DNA of 15,824 nt, from the NCBI GenBank assembly GCA_964496705.1, contig CAZCBJ010000079.1, positions 1 through 15,824 on the forward strand, written 5' to 3'. Origin of the DNA: CAZCBJ01 sp964496705 (GTDB lineage Bacteria; Chloroflexota; Anaerolineae; Anaerolineales; Anaerolineaceae). The stretch's first letter is position 1, and every line of letters begins with the position of its first letter. The notes under the pieces are model-generated. The model searched no databases and was not told the DNA's origin. It was given only the letters and a program-made list of their open reading frames with translations. Position numbers and translations under genes: made by a program. Below, piece by piece: positions 15,270 to 15,824 of the stretch.

Positions 15270-15824
15270 ATGAACGACATCCCCATCACCTTCTCCCTCC
15301 CCGCGCCGCAGTTTATCCCCGACCAGTACGACAGCCGCACAGAGAGGCGTTTGTCTGACCTGAGGGGTTATTTTGCGGACGAGCGGACTTACGAATCCAT
15401 GCTTGCTCGTGAAGATACTCTTCTGTATGAAGTCTATGAGGTCAGCCGGCCCCATCAGGATGGAGAAATGTTAATGGGTGTTTCGGTGATCCACCCAGGC
15501 AAGGTGGGAGATGAATTTTTCATGACCAAAGGCCACTTTCACGCCGTGCTCGACACCGCCGAAGTGTATCTGGTGATGAGCGGCGAAGGCTGCATGGTTA
15601 TGGAAACGCCGGAGGGTCAGACAGCCGTGGAGTGGCTGACTCCGGGAAAAGTGCTCTATGTTCCCCCGCGCTGGGCCCACCGCGCGGTGTGCACCGGTCG
15701 GCAAGAACCGCTGGTCATTTTCTTTGTCTATCCAGCCCATGCCGGGCACGACTACGCCACCATCCAGCAGAGCGGCTTTTGCCTGCGGGTGGTGGAGGAC
15801 AACGGCTGTATCCAGATTGTGAAT
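15270..15824 (+). CDS. Cupin-type phosphoglucose isomerase (EC 5.3.1.9), 3' partial
   Basis: A frame of 185 codons stays open to the window end, so the stop is outside. Known family members are about 190 residues, so only a few residues are probably missing. It is predicted to interconvert glucose 6-phosphate and fructose 6-phosphate, using a metal-binding cupin barrel unrelated to the common bacterial Pgi. The metal ligands fit the family: His89 and His91 in KGHFH, Glu98 in AEVY, and His137 in WAHR. Other marks are GEG, TPGKVLYVPP and AGHDY near the end. These match the enzyme first known from archaea such as Pyrococcus furiosus. GGAA about 11 bases before the ATG is a weak ribosome site. 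A consensus -10 box lies 31 bases upstream. It diverges from the SDR gene and has no clear link to the signalling genes. Confidence 0.88.
   Translation, partial: MNDIPITFSLPAPQFIPDQYDSRTERRLSDLRGYFADERTYESMLAREDTLLYEVYEVSRPHQDGEMLMGVSVIHPGKVGDEFFMTKGHFHAVLDTAEVYLVMSGEGCMVMETPEGQTAVEWLTPGKVLYVPPRWAHRAVCTGRQEPLVIFFVYPAHAGHDYATIQQSGFCLRVVEDNGCIQIVN

Overview
The window looks like a chromosomal segment of a GC-rich, free-living bacterium. The best guess is Chloroflexota (Anaerolineae-like), because large multi-GAF signalling proteins sit beside an AmrS-type radical SAM gene and a cupin-type phosphoglucose isomerase. This is inferred from gene style only; no rRNA or marker gene is present. There is no tRNA, CRISPR array, insertion sequence or phage gene, and no gap over 300 bases lacks a gene.

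Plus-strand block (2-9505). Six tightly packed genes read rightward with gaps of 9-19 bases and one 4-base overlap. They are: a dCache-HAMP-GAF membrane sensor without a kinase domain (5' end cut off by the window); a six-helix membrane protein with GAF domains and two half-GAF repeats, also without a kinase; a soluble histidine kinase with two more of these repeats plus GAF, HisKA and HATPase; a threonine-synthase-like PLP enzyme fused to an intact receiver domain; a DivK-like single receiver; and a canonical-looking threonine synthase. The cluster has a kinase and two receivers but no DNA-binding output, so the likely target of the phosphorylation signal is an enzyme. This is the most novel part of the window.

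Minus-strand block (9515-15149). In transcription order: a short-chain dehydrogenase; an NtrB-like GAF histidine kinase overlapping by 4 bases its partner response regulator (NtrC-like receiver with an OmpR-type winged helix); a membrane-anchored protein resembling DUF6544; and an AmrS-family radical SAM protein. The two blocks converge with a 9-base gap at 9506-9514.

Right edge (15150-15824). A 120-base divergent spacer carries a consensus -10 box, followed by a plus-strand cupin phosphoglucose isomerase that is still open at the window end.

The central hypothesis is that membrane and soluble sensors (genes 1-3) feed phosphoryl groups to the PLP-enzyme/receiver fusion and the single receiver, adjusting threonine or related PLP metabolism beside a conventional ThrC. 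The architectures are read directly from the sequence; the regulatory link is inference.
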